This document shows, piece after piece, positions 1 to 9,309 of a DNA stretch of 64,000 bases. The notes beneath the pieces were generated by a model. That model had not been told where the DNA came from. It ran no database searches and saw only the letters and a program-made list of their open reading frames with translations. The stretch's first letter is position 1; each line of letters opens with the position of its first letter. The DNA is from Methyloversatilis sp. (lineage in GTDB: Bacteria; Pseudomonadota; Gammaproteobacteria; Burkholderiales; Rhodocyclaceae). The DNA lies in the NCBI RefSeq assembly GCF_030698125.1, contig NZ_JAUYNV010000057.1:1-64000 (forward strand). The letters are read 5' to 3'. The translations under genes were made by a program, and so were the position numbers.

Positions 1-639
1 GTCGATGAAGGCATCTTCGATCACGCGCAACAAGGTCGGCTGGTTGCCCTTGACCGCCAGCAGATAGTCGCCACCCTGCGCGACGATGCGCTCGGCGATT
101 GCCTTCTGGCAGCCCATCGCGTCGATGCTGACCAGATACCCACCCAGGTCCAGTGCCGCCAGCAATTCGGGGATCGCGGTGATTTCGCTGCTCTTGCCGG
201 AAACCATCTCCTGACCGAGCACCAGCGACAGATCGGTATGAAAGGCGCTGACCATGTGCACCGGCCCGTGTTCCGAGTCGGCCGAGCCGCGCAGGGTCTT
301 GCCATCGACGGCGATCTGACCACCCGGCGGTGTCGATGCCGCCGACCCATCGGCGGAACGCCCCTTCGAACTGCTTCGGGTCGATCAACCGGAAGAGGCG
401 CAGAAAGGTGTCTTGCGAGGGCACGCCGTTTTGCAGCACGAGAAAGCGGCGCAGCCACGATTCCTTGACTGCGGCCCATTCGGCGATGTCTTCGACCGTG
501 TCACAGTCGGACAGCACGGCACACACGGCAATCACCAGAATCTCCTGGAAGTCGCGCCGCGTACGGTTGCTGGGTCGGCGCGGGTCGACCACCTGCTGCA
601 ACGCGCTCATCAGATCGAGTCCATTCGCTGTGCCCATTT
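1..639 (-). pseudogene. ISAs1-family transposase, frameshifted and cut by window edge
   Basis: Reading the minus strand from an ATG at 639 gives an ISAs1/H-repeat type DDE transposase N-terminus (DPRRPSNRTRRDFQEIL, then IAVCAVLSDCDTVEDIAEW, then FRLIDPKQFEGAFRRW). Near position 322 the frame breaks. The reading continues in the next frame as QIAVDGKTLRGSADSEHG, with the first catalytic Asp in AVDGKTLRGS, then VSIDAMGCQKAIAERIV and YLLAVKGNQP up to the window edge. One extra base at about 322 explains the break. Family members are about 370 residues, so the C-terminal third lies outside. With the frameshift the gene should be inactive unless recoded. I did not find convincing terminal inverted repeats on the right side. 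Confidence 0.8.
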
Positions 640-915
640 CGTACGCCCAAAGGGCGAGAGTGGACGCGATTCTGGCAGGGTGCACAAGAGGCGCGTGCAA
701 GTTCATGAATGTGAACGACAATTCAGGGCGGCGGTGTCAATTGGCATATCTCGGTCAGACGATGACATCCGAGTGTGACGGCCCTGGTCTTGGGACGCTC
801 TGCGACTCATTGTTGGCTGGAGGTCGTCATTCACATCAGCGCCCAGTAGCCCCATGAAATCTCAGGTTTCCTCGATCTGAATTTCGGAATACCACCAAAA
901 GTACCACCAGGCCTT
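640..915. other. Intergenic stretch beside the transposase, no gene seen
   Basis: This stretch between the transposase start and the AbiEii remnant has short open frames on both strands, but none with a family resemblance or a good ribosome binding site. A CCCTG at 782-786 could be an ISAs1 element end, but I could not pair it with the other end. Confidence 0.4.
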
Positions 916-1081
916 TCAGCCTTGCTTTTGCAGTTTCTGAAACTCATCGCGCAGCAGGGTGACCACCTCGACCGGGTCCAGTACGACCAGCCGATTCTTT
1001 TTCAGGAACGCGGCCCACTGTGCCCGTTTCACGGCATCCAGCGCAAAGGTATCGCTCAAGCCGGAGGGGTTGATGATAAGT
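916..1081 (-). pseudogene. C-terminal remnant of an AbiEii-like nucleotidyltransferase
   Basis: The minus strand reads, in one frame, LIINPSGLSDTFALDAV, then KRAQWAAFLKKNRL, then PVEVVTLLRDEF and a TGA stop at 916-918. The pattern 'FxLDAVKRAQWxAFLxKxxL... VVxLLRxF' resembles the tail of AbiEii/DUF1814 nucleotidyltransferases. About 54 residues remain; a stop lies just upstream in frame, so there is no start and no nucleotidyltransferase core. It sits 170 bp beyond the stop of the Hhe-type gene, while an intact AbiE pair lies on the far side of that gene. The family call rests on memory of the C-terminal pattern. Confidence 0.45.
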
Positions 1082-1249
1082 TGATTTCATGAGATTCCAT
1101 CCCGATGGCCCCTCCATACCCGATATCCTTCTGCAGCGCCGTGACGCTGGTCGAGTCGTTTCAACACCTCGATCTTTCCACACACACACCTCGTCTGTGA
1201 TCACCGGGATTCCAAATGCCCCGATCTTCTCAACTCGGTGTATCAATTT

Positions 1250-4200
1250 TCAATCGGCGGCCTGTGTCACATACATACATCCGGCACTGACAATCGCCGC
1301 CACGAGCCGCTCTCTGCTTGCTGCACGCAACTGCATTAGTCCGATTTCTCGCGCCACGGCGATTACCGCGCTCTCCCCGGTTCTCCCGGAGTCCAGAACC
1401 CGACGCGCAAGCGACGCCAACTCCTGTATGCAGATTTCGCCTACTCCCCGTGTGCCATCGTCGCCAGCTGGCCATCGGTAGGCGACATCGCTGCCTGCCT
1501 TCAAACCGCGCGGCCAATAGAACGTGCCACCGGCTTCCTCTGTCGCATCAAACAAGCGTCGGGCTATCTGCTCCACCCGATCCTGAATCCGGCTTCCCGT
1601 TCGCTGGAACCCATGCGCTCGTGCAATGCGCCGCGCGAGTACCGCGTCCAGCACCGGTCCTTCATGCTGCACGACCCACTCCACCATCGGCTGCAACACC
1701 GCGTCGTAGCTTGTCTCGTAGAACAGGTCGGCAGAAATGGCGCCGGGTGGCACCGCGTCGGTGGGCAGCGATGCCTGAAAGCGACGATCACTTTGGGTAT
1801 GGTCGCTCCCGAAGACAGGCATTGTCGGCGTGGATGCCGACCGGGCGTAGGCCGCTCCGGCTTGCTCATTCGCCACTTCATGGGCATCGCCGGCCAATGG
1901 GCGCAGGCCTGCTGCCGCGCCCGTGATGGCTGCATCGGCCTCCTTGACCGCTTGGAGACTGGGCGTTGCTTCGTCGTCGCTCGACGCGGGTACCGGTTCA
2001 TCGGACGGTGTCTCAACATCGGCAGCTTGGCGTTCCCGATCCTTTTCGAGCAACTCGATCAGCGCGGCATGCACGTGTTCCAGCGTACCACCCGGGTTCA
2101 CCCACCAGTCGGTGGACCAGATGCGCACGATCTCCCAGCCAAGTCCACGCAGCACCTGCTCGCGCAGTTTGTCCCGGTCACGCGCGGTGGCGGAGCGGTG
2201 GTAGGTTGCGCCGTCACATTCCACCCCCGCGAGGTAGCGGCCCGCGAAATCGGGGTGCACCACGCCCAGGTCCACGCGGAACGACGATGCACCGATCTGG
2301 GTGTGCACCTGCCAACCCTTGCGCCCCAGCGCCGTGGCCACGCTGGCTTCGAAAGGGCTCTCGACGCCGCCTTGACTTCCGTGGTGTACTTCCGCGAGTG
2401 CGCGCGGCCCGAATTCTGCAAACTCCAGGAAGTGTTTCAGGTCGCGCACGCCGGCCGCCTTGGTGCGCGACAGGTCCATCTGCTCGCCCCGCAGGCTGGA
2501 AAACACACGCAATTCATGCCGGGCGCGCGTCACTGCCACGTTCAGGCGTCGCTCGCCGCCGTCGCGGTTCAGTGGGCCGAAGTTCATCGACACGGTACCT
2601 GCCATGTCCGGCCCGTAGGTGATCGAAAAGTACATGATGTCTCGCTCGTCACCCTGCACGCTCTCCAGGTTCTTCACGAACACCGGCTCGAGCTCCATTT
2701 CGGAAAAGTAGGGTTCCAAGCCGGGGTCTTTGCGGCGCTCTCCATCAAGCAAGTCTTCGATCAGGCCTTGCTGCTCAGAGTTGAAAGTCACCACCCCGAT
2801 GGTCATGCCCGATTCCCGAAAGCCTGGGCGCTTGAGTCGGCTCACCAGATCGGCCACCAAGGCATGGGCCTCTGGCTGGTTAATGCGGGCGCCGCCTTTT
2901 TCGTAGCGCCCATTCACCAGGTGGAAGCTGACGGCTCGGTCGTCGGTGACCGGCGACGGGAAGGTGACGAGGCCACCGCCGTAGTAACGGTGGTTGCTGA
3001 AGGCGATCAGGCTTTCGTGGCGCGAGCGGTAGTGCCACGACAGGTTGCGCGTGGGCAGGCTGGCACCCAGGCACTCGTCGAGGATGCTCTCCAGGTCGCC
3101 TTCCACGACATCGTCGTCACCGTCGGTGCTGTCGCTGCGGCCGAAGAAGTTGGTGGGAGGCAGTTGTTTCGGGTCGCCGACCATCACCACCTGCTTGCCA
3201 CGGGCCATGGCGCCAATGGCGTCCCACACCGGGATTTGCGACGCCTCGTCAAACACCACCAGGTCGAAGTTGCTGGCTTCGGCCGAAAGGTACTGCGCGA
3301 TCGACAGCGGGCTCATCAGCAGGCACGGGGTCAGCCGCAGCACCACCGACGGAATTTCTTGCAGGAGCTGGCGCAGCGGCTTGTGCTGTTTTTTCTTCGT
3401 GATCTCGTGGCGCAGGATGCCCCACTCGCTGTTGCGCTGGATGCCGTCGGTCGCCGGCAGGTTGGCGCACAGCTTGGCGCGAATCCACTCGCGGGACACT
3501 TTGGTGAACTCGTCATCCAAGGCGCGGAACGCCTGAATGCGAAGCTCGTGCTCAGCGGAGACAAAGCGCTTGAGAACCTCGTCCTCGTCCACCGCTTCTG
3601 CGAGCCACCAGCGGGCGTAGTTCACTTCGAACGCTGCCGGCACCTGCGCTGGGGTCACGTCACCTGCTTCGATAGCGCCCACCAGCGCTGGAAATCCTGC
3701 ATGGCGTGCATCAACCTGAGCATGGCGCCAGGCGCACCATGCGTGCAGGCCGTGGTGATGTGCCTCTAATTGCACCGCCGTCTCAGCCAGTTCTAAGGGC
3801 TCAAGGTCTGCGAACGCGCGGCGAACGGTGTCTGGTTGTGCGGCGTGGTTGCAAAACTGGTCTGTCGCACTGTTGAACTCTGTCAGCTTCTCCATGACCC
3901 CGCGGCAAGCTTGCCCGATCACGCCCGAGTCACCCAGTTCAGAGCGACGAGTTGCCAGCACCTGATGCAAGCTGCGACGCGCCGCGGCTGCGGCAGAGGG
4001 GTCCAGTCCAAGGCCAGACAGGCCCGCCTTCAGCAAGGCATGGAACTTCAATGCTCGCTCGATACCGTCGCTGTCGGTATCCAATGCACTCCAGACACCA
4101 GGGTACTCGGTCGCGAGTCCTGTCATGGAAAGCAACCGTGCTTCCACCGATCCGCGTCTCTGCAACCACTCATGCTGTTGTTGTAGAGCGGGGCCGCATC

Positions 4201-7200
4201 GCCCTTCGGCCACTTCCTGATGCGATGCTTGCAACATGCCCCTCTGATGCAAGACCAATCGTTCGCGCTCAAACGCGAGCGCTGAACGAAGAACTGCGGA
4301 ATCGGTGTTGTGCCCTTGCCAAAGCCCATGGCTGCTTTCTGAGAGCGATGCACACTCGGTCAAGCGATGGTCCAGGTCCAACAAGGTCTTCAGGCGTTGA
4401 ACCTCGCGTGTCCAGCGCTCGCCGCAGTACCCCTCTGATGCAGCGTCCAGATCCTCCAGCGCAAAGGGTTTTCGCATGCGTGCGGCATGCAGAGCCATAT
4501 TGGCCTTCAATGCGCTGCGGGCGTGATCAACCCGGGTCTTGACGCCCGCCCATAAGCCTTCAGCCGCAGCACCCGGGTTCAGTTGCTGGACCTCTTCAAG
4601 TAGGCTCTTCATGCGCACGAGCACAGACAGATCATCGGCGACACGCGGCTCACCCGTGCCCTCGATGACACTTTCAAGCGCGCCGCGCACTTTTCGCTTG
4701 CCTAGCCAAGACATCGGCCAGAATGCCTTGTCGGCTTTGGCCCAATCGCGCTGCAGCTGCGACACATTGAGCTGTCCTACACCTGCGCCGTACTTCACAG
4801 AAAGACCTGCGCGCAGTTGGCTCATTTCCTCGATCAACTGCACCGCACGTTCGATCTCATCGCTGACGGCAGGCGGCCAGGGTGTTCCGAGTTCTGTGTG
4901 CAGGTTTCGGTGCTTGTCGAGCAAGTCGAGCGCCTGAGTCATGCGAGCCTGCAGCTCTGCCGGCCACGGAGCGGACATCTTCAACGAGATTTCCCGGTGT
5001 TGGCCGAGCAGATCATTGCCGGCTTTCAAGGCGGCACAGATGACCTCACTGTCCGGCAGCGCGCCGAAGCTCCAGTCTTGAGACGATGCCTGAGGCAAGG
5101 CCTTGGCGAGTACACCGAGCGCCGACCGGGTTTGACGATGCAGTGCTGGCCATTCCATGCCGAGCAGTTGCCCCAGAGTTTGAGCTGCAGCCTGGAAATC
5201 ACGGCTGGTCGTCTGCAGCGTCTGTGCGGACCTGACCATTTCCTGCTGCCACTTTGCGGACCATTCCGTGACGTGCACAGGCACCAGCGGACCGGTCAGC
5301 AATTGATCTGGGCTAACCGCCGCCGCGTTGGCCTGCAACCTGCGAGCGAGATTGCGCAGTTCGGCCAGCGCAGCTTCGTCGTGCGCACGGGGAGAGGCCC
5401 AGCTGAATCGCAGATCCGGCAGCGCATCGTCGCCGACGACACACCCGATGGCTTTGAAGATCGTCCAACCGTTGCTGTGGCGGTGGTGTAGGCGCTCAAC
5501 ATAGGAAGACAGTTGCTTGCGCACTTGACCCAGTTGCCGGGCCATGGCTTCCCAGGTGGCAGCGTCTACTTCACCTTTGGACTCCCAGGACTTCTGGAGC
5601 TGGCTCAAAACGTCGAGCTTGCGACTCTTGTTTGAATGCAGTTCGAGGCAGAACTCCCCAAGTCCCACTTCGCGCAGGCGGCGGAAGACGACATCCAGCG
5701 CAGCGATCTTTTCGGCCACGAAGAGTACGCGCTTGTTTTCAGCCAGGCACTGCGCGATCAGGTTGGCAATGGTCTGACTCTTGCCGGTACCAGGCGGACC
5801 GATCAAAACGAAGTCTTTGCCCCTGGCCGCAGCCATGACGGCCGACAGCTGGGACGAGTCTGCTGGGAGTGGGCTGAACACCTGCTGTGGCGGGTAGTCG
5901 GCGTCCAGCCTGCGGGTCTCGGGGAAGGGCGTTGTGAAGGGATAGGGTTCGCGCGGCGAGTCGATCAGGTGCGCCACCACCGGCGACTTGCGCAAATCGT
6001 CGGTGCGGTCAGACAAGTCCTTCCACATCAGGTACTTGGCAAAGGAGAACAGCGACAACACGACATCTTCGCTGACTTCCCAGCCTCGGATGTCCTTGAT
6101 GGCGCCGCGAACTCGCTTCCAGATGCCTGCAATGTCCAGGCCGGACTCATCACGAGGCAGGTCGCCAGCGGCAATGCCCAACTCCAGTTGGAAGTCCTGC
6201 CGAAGCATCTCGACCAGCGTCGGATTGAACAGCGCCTCATCTTCATGCTCTTGCAGCGTAAACCCAGACCGGGCGCTTTTTCGATTCAGCGTGATCGGCA
6301 GCAGGATCAAAGGAGCTTTGACCCGGATGTCCGGTTTGTCAGGGCGGGTCCAGACCAGGAAACCGAGCGCGATGAAAAGTGTGTTGGAGCCGCCCTCCTG
6401 CATTGCGTTACGAGCGGCCCGATACAACTCGACCAGACGTCCTTCCAGTTCTTGATCTTCCAGCCGTATGAAGACCTCGCGGCGCTTCAGTGCGTCTTTT
6501 GCATGCGCTTTGCGAAGGTCTTCAAGGCTTCTGGCTTCGTGAAGTTGCTGGCTTCGAGGGTCTTGGCCCTGCATCAATGCTGGGCTGGGCAGGAGTTTGA
6601 TCGTTTGCCCTTCTGCCAGGGTGTCTTCCAGTTCTGGCGCAGCCGCGTCCAGCAGTAGCGCCTTCTTCCCCTGCTTGAAGTTAAGCAGTGCGTTTCTGAG
6701 CGACAGATCGAGCAGTTTGCGTTGCCACCGAGCCAGTCTGTCTTTGGGATCGAGTTCAGATATCGGCGTATCGGTGATCGCCTCGTCGGGGAGGTCCGGA
6801 GCGTCTTCAATGCCGATCGGTGCCTCTGGTTCCACGTCGACGGGCATAGCCTCAGCGACAGCGTGCGCCTGAGCCAGTGGCTTGATACGCGACATGCGCG
6901 CGCGTTTCACGTCGATGACCAGTTCAAACTTGTCTTCTTCCTCCTCCGACAACTGACGGTTTGCGTTGGCGATGGCCTGGCTGAAACTCACAGCTTGGCC
7001 CTGGGCCGCGAGGGTTGTTTCGAAGACCAGCATCTCCTGCAACTTCAAACGCTTTCTCACCGCTGTGATGTCATCGACCACGGAGGTAGAAAACTCTTCA
7101 TCCCGAAGCCACATACCGACGAATGCGTGACCACGGGTGAATACCAGTAAGGGGTTGAGGTGTGCCTGCTCCAGGCACGCAGCGAACAGCAGCGCAAGAT

Positions 7201-7933
7201 CAAGGCATGTGGCCAAGCCGCCATCGAGCACCTGCGAAGGACTGCGAACCTTCTGCCCAGTGTGTTCAAAACTGGCGGGCGGCAGTGCGTAGTTGAGCTT
7301 GCGCTGGAGCACAGCAGCCCAAATGCCCGACGCCAACTCCCATGCCCGTTTTGAGCCATGGGTGTAGCCGTCGATCGAACCGGATTTTCCACCCGTCTGC
7401 AATGCCAAAGCGGCACCCTTGAGCAGACGGTCTATCGCCAGGTCGTTCGGCTGTACGAACGCCGCCACCATTTCTGGCAGATGACCAATGCCGCCCCATT
7501 GATTGCGTGCCAGCAGTTCTACGGTGGACTCGTGCCTTGCGAAGATTTCATCCGATTGCTTGCGACTGCGCAGTTCGAAATGCAGCGAAGCCGATTCTGC
7601 TTCGGTCAAGCGCGAAAGGAGGGCGCCATCCAACTGCACGTCGAGATCACGAAGGTGATAGCTCTCGCCGGCGCCCACCGATTCCACGTTCCAGACGCGA
7701 GGCTTTACAAACGGGGGCTGGGAAACCAGTTGAACGGTCAACTCGCTGATCGGAGACGGGGTCTCATTGACGATGACCAGTTCGTGCAATGCGGGTACTG
7801 CATTTTGGAAGGCTGCGAGGTTCAGTTTTTTCGCCGCACTGATCTGCAATCGAACTGTGGGCGGTGGCGCCTCTGAAACGGCAGAATTTTCAGGCGTACC
7901 CGCCTCTGTCGATTGAGCTGACTCCCTTGTCAT
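1250..7933 (-). CDS. hhe: DUF4011/SF1 helicase/Vsr-like endonuclease, Hhe-type antiphage protein
   Basis: This 2,227-residue protein starts at ATG 7933, chosen because GGAGAACGTGC precedes it; an in-frame upstream start would add 17 unrelated residues. Visible modules in order: a transglutaminase-like segment with Cys and His (GLATCLDLALLF about residue 240, GHAFVGMW about 270); DUF4011 (RWQRKLLDLSLRNALLNF, about 400); the first helicase half with Walker A GPPGTGKSQT (about 710); Walker B VVFDEAS (about 1560), HYRSRHESL (about 1637) and VAVTRARHEL (about 1800) of an SF1 helicase; a Vsr/DUF559-like nuclease (SPFEASV, RVDLGVV, GVECDGATYH, about 1850-1945); and a DUF3320-like C-terminus (about 2070-2130). 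All key helicase and nuclease residues are present. Single-gene DUF4011-helicase-Vsr proteins were described as the antiphage system Hhe. The placement among AbiE and integrase pieces supports a defence role. Confidence 0.85.
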   Translation of the reverse strand: MTRESAQSTEAGTPENSAVSEAPPPTVRLQISAAKKLNLAAFQNAVPALHELVIVNETPSPISELTVQLVSQPPFVKPRVWNVESVGAGESYHLRDLDVQLDGALLSRLTEAESASLHFELRSRKQSDEIFARHESTVELLARNQWGGIGHLPEMVAAFVQPNDLAIDRLLKGAALALQTGGKSGSIDGYTHGSKRAWELASGIWAAVLQRKLNYALPPASFEHTGQKVRSPSQVLDGGLATCLDLALLFAACLEQAHLNPLLVFTRGHAFVGMWLRDEEFSTSVVDDITAVRKRLKLQEMLVFETTLAAQGQAVSFSQAIANANRQLSEEEEDKFELVIDVKRARMSRIKPLAQAHAVAEAMPVDVEPEAPIGIEDAPDLPDEAITDTPISELDPKDRLARWQRKLLDLSLRNALLNFKQGKKALLLDAAAPELEDTLAEGQTIKLLPSPALMQGQDPRSQQLHEARSLEDLRKAHAKDALKRREVFIRLEDQELEGRLVELYRAARNAMQEGGSNTLFIALGFLVWTRPDKPDIRVKAPLILLPITLNRKSARSGFTLQEHEDEALFNPTLVEMLRQDFQLELGIAAGDLPRDESGLDIAGIWKRVRGAIKDIRGWEVSEDVVLSLFSFAKYLMWKDLSDRTDDLRKSPVVAHLIDSPREPYPFTTPFPETRRLDADYPPQQVFSPLPADSSQLSAVMAAARGKDFVLIGPPGTGKSQTIANLIAQCLAENKRVLFVAEKIAALDVVFRRLREVGLGEFCLELHSNKSRKLDVLSQLQKSWESKGEVDAATWEAMARQLGQVRKQLSSYVERLHHRHSNGWTIFKAIGCVVGDDALPDLRFSWASPRAHDEAALAELRNLARRLQANAAAVSPDQLLTGPLVPVHVTEWSAKWQQEMVRSAQTLQTTSRDFQAAAQTLGQLLGMEWPALHRQTRSALGVLAKALPQASSQDWSFGALPDSEVICAALKAGNDLLGQHREISLKMSAPWPAELQARMTQALDLLDKHRNLHTELGTPWPPAVSDEIERAVQLIEEMSQLRAGLSVKYGAGVGQLNVSQLQRDWAKADKAFWPMSWLGKRKVRGALESVIEGTGEPRVADDLSVLVRMKSLLEEVQQLNPGAAAEGLWAGVKTRVDHARSALKANMALHAARMRKPFALEDLDAASEGYCGERWTREVQRLKTLLDLDHRLTECASLSESSHGLWQGHNTDSAVLRSALAFERERLVLHQRGMLQASHQEVAEGRCGPALQQQHEWLQRRGSVEARLLSMTGLATEYPGVWSALDTDSDGIERALKFHALLKAGLSGLGLDPSAAAAARRSLHQVLATRRSELGDSGVIGQACRGVMEKLTEFNSATDQFCNHAAQPDTVRRAFADLEPLELAETAVQLEAHHHGLHAWCAWRHAQVDARHAGFPALVGAIEAGDVTPAQVPAAFEVNYARWWLAEAVDEDEVLKRFVSAEHELRIQAFRALDDEFTKVSREWIRAKLCANLPATDGIQRNSEWGILRHEITKKKQHKPLRQLLQEIPSVVLRLTPCLLMSPLSIAQYLSAEASNFDLVVFDEASQIPVWDAIGAMARGKQVVMVGDPKQLPPTNFFGRSDSTDGDDDVVEGDLESILDECLGASLPTRNLSWHYRSRHESLIAFSNHRYYGGGLVTFPSPVTDDRAVSFHLVNGRYEKGGARINQPEAHALVADLVSRLKRPGFRESGMTIGVVTFNSEQQGLIEDLLDGERRKDPGLEPYFSEMELEPVFVKNLESVQGDERDIMYFSITYGPDMAGTVSMNFGPLNRDGGERRLNVAVTRARHELRVFSSLRGEQMDLSRTKAAGVRDLKHFLEFAEFGPRALAEVHHGSQGGVESPFEASVATALGRKGWQVHTQIGASSFRVDLGVVHPDFAGRYLAGVECDGATYHRSATARDRDKLREQVLRGLGWEIVRIWSTDWWVNPGGTLEHVHAALIELLEKDRERQAADVETPSDEPVPASSDDEATPSLQAVKEADAAITGAAAGLRPLAGDAHEVANEQAGAAYARSASTPTMPVFGSDHTQSDRRFQASLPTDAVPPGAISADLFYETSYDAVLQPMVEWVVQHEGPVLDAVLARRIARAHGFQRTGSRIQDRVEQIARRLFDATEEAGGTFYWPRGLKAGSDVAYRWPAGDDGTRGVGEICIQELASLARRVLDSGRTGESAVIAVAREIGLMQLRAASRERLVAAIVSAGCMYVTQAAD

Positions 7934-8070
7934 GCACGTTCTCCTTTTCGGCCCTATTGTGGCGCGCAAAGAACGTTGTAACAAATTTCGACGAGGCGTT
8001 GGGCCGACACCTTCCCGCAGAGCACACGACCAAGCCTATTTCCCCTGAATGGCACCACATTGCCTGCCGC

Positions 8071-8409
8071 TCACGCATCAAGGTAATTGCTCCATGCCCG
8101 CATCATCTGCGCTCGCGGCTGCAAGTTCATCGCGTGGTTGTAAGACGCGCTGACCTGGTTGCGCTCCTGATGGACCAAATAAAGCTCAATGTGCTCGTGT
8201 GGCGGGCCCTGTTCGTGCAGCAGGGTGAGGGTGATACCCCGGAAGCCGTGACCGGTCATGCGCCCCGCGTAGCCCATGCGATCCAACGCGCCCAGGATCG
8301 TGTGTCGCTCATGGACTTTTGATGGCCGCGCTCACCGGGGAAGCGCCCGACCTTCTTCGTCCTTTTGATGACGGCTCGTTTGAAAGGCATGTAGAAGCAT
8401 CCGGGCGAA
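8071..8409 (-). pseudogene. Tyrosine integrase C-terminal remnant with frameshift
   Basis: The last 85 or so codons read TILGALDRMGYAG, then RMTGHGFRG and HERNQVSAS-like text ending in AQMMRAWSNYLDA, typical of the C-terminus of P4/CP4-type tyrosine integrases (the H-x-x-R box is TGHGFRG). Just upstream the matching FPGERGHQKSMSD lies in another frame; one missing base near 8308 accounts for the shift. Further upstream the sequence stops resembling an integrase, so the N-terminal two thirds are gone. The late active-site Tyr region is altered by degeneration or divergence (NQVSASYNHAM keeps a Tyr). It is a relic of the enzyme that probably brought in the island. Confidence 0.8.
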
Positions 8410-8519
8410 CAGAGCTCGATTGCCCACGGCAGAACAAACCGGATTCTGACCTTCCTCAGGAGAATTGAGGCCGAAGCGATCATCGACCCGAGCACGCTCA
8501 TCAAGCTGCAGAGCCCCTT

Positions 8520-8551
8520 TTGTCCGAAAGTTGACTATGTTTTTCGGACAA
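8520..8551 (+). promoter_or_regulatory. abiE operator copy 1, inverted repeat
   Basis: TTGTCCGAAA (8520-8529) and TTTCGGACAA (8542-8551) form a perfect 10-bp inverted repeat with a 12-bp centre containing TTGACT. It lies directly upstream of the AbiEi gene. AbiEi proteins are known to bind inverted repeats in their own promoter and repress the operon, so this is a probable operator. Confidence 0.75.
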
Positions 8552-8560
8552 ACTTCTTGA

Positions 8561-8598
8561 CTCCTGTCCGAAAAATGTACATAGTTTTCGGACAGGAG
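8561..8598 (+). promoter_or_regulatory. abiE operator copy 2, inverted repeat over the promoter
   Basis: CTCCTGTCCGAAAA (8561-8574) and TTTTCGGACAGGAG (8585-8598) form a perfect 14-bp inverted repeat around a 10-bp centre. It shares the GTCCGAAA/TTTCGGAC core with copy 1, about 40 bp upstream. A -35-like TTGACT (8557-8562) and a -10-like TACATA (8578-8583, short 15-bp spacing) overlap it. The right arm contains the AGGAG that would serve as ribosome binding site, so it could also act on the message. Confidence 0.75.
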
Positions 8599-9309
8599 AT
8601 TCGCATTTCAGATTTAAGCAACCGCATCACATCAATGATTGATCGAGCGGGTCCCGGCTACGTCTGGGTACCCACCGACTTTGCGCACCTTGGAACACGC
8701 GATGCCATCGACAAGGCGCTGCAACGCATGGTGTCAGGTGGAATGCTGCGCAGGATCGACCGCGGTCTCTATGATCGCCCTGCCCTGAATCGCCTGACTC
8801 AGCGCCAAAGCACCGCTGACTATCAAGCAGTCGTGGATGCCATTGCCCGGCGTGATCAACTACGGATCCTCGTCGACGGCATGACGGCTGCGAACGATCT
8901 AGGCCTGAGCGATGCCGTTCCTGCCCGGGTGACGGTCTATACCGATACGCGCAGGCGTCCGATCAAGCTGGACAACCTGCTGATCGACTTCAAGCAGGCA
9001 GCCCCCAGCCGCCTCTGCTGGGCGGGTCGCCCTGCCATGCGTGTTGTCCAGGCCTTGCAATGGCTCAAAGACACCCTTGCCGGGGATGGTGACCGCATTC
9101 GAAGCAGGATCGCCCTGTTGCTCAAAGACCCACAGCACGGCGAAGCCATACGCCACGACCTGCAACAGGGATTCGCCGCATTGCCCGGCTGGATGCAGAA
9201 ATTCATGCGAACCCTTCCGGATTTCGACCCCGCGCCTTCTGCTGCGGACCAGAACTCTCCTCAAAGAGACGTGACGACGGGTGGGCGGGCAGCAGGAGGC
9301 CCGACATGA
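8575..9309 (+). CDS. abiEi: AbiEi-like antitoxin/transcriptional repressor (DUF6088 type)
   Basis: The protein of about 244 residues begins with a winged-helix region (VWVPTDFAHLGTRDAIDKAL, then MLRRIDRGLYDRP), the hallmark of AbiEi/DUF6088 antitoxins of type IV toxin-antitoxin systems. The C-terminal part (RIRSRIALLLKDPQHGEAI) fits the family. It overlaps the toxin gene by ATGA at 9306-9309. The start is uncertain: ATG 8575 lies inside the second operator repeat and has no ribosome binding site, a TTG at 8557 is also in frame, and AGGAG at 8594-8598 sits just ahead of in-frame ATT codons at 8599 and 8605. Family alignment suggests the domain starts near ISDLSNRITSM, so an ATT start at 8605 is possible. 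It should autoregulate through the two operators upstream. Confidence 0.85.
   Translation: MYIVFGQEIRISDLSNRITSMIDRAGPGYVWVPTDFAHLGTRDAIDKALQRMVSGGMLRRIDRGLYDRPALNRLTQRQSTADYQAVVDAIARRDQLRILVDGMTAANDLGLSDAVPARVTVYTDTRRRPIKLDNLLIDFKQAAPSRLCWAGRPAMRVVQALQWLKDTLAGDGDRIRSRIALLLKDPQHGEAIRHDLQQGFAALPGWMQKFMRTLPDFDPAPSAADQNSPQRDVTTGGRAAGGPT

Noticed and set aside
1613-3769. Long plus-strand open frame opposite the Hhe gene
   Set aside because: It is antisense to a conserved coding frame, with composition that mirrors it (many His, Gln, Arg), and no family match. High-GC DNA produces such frames.
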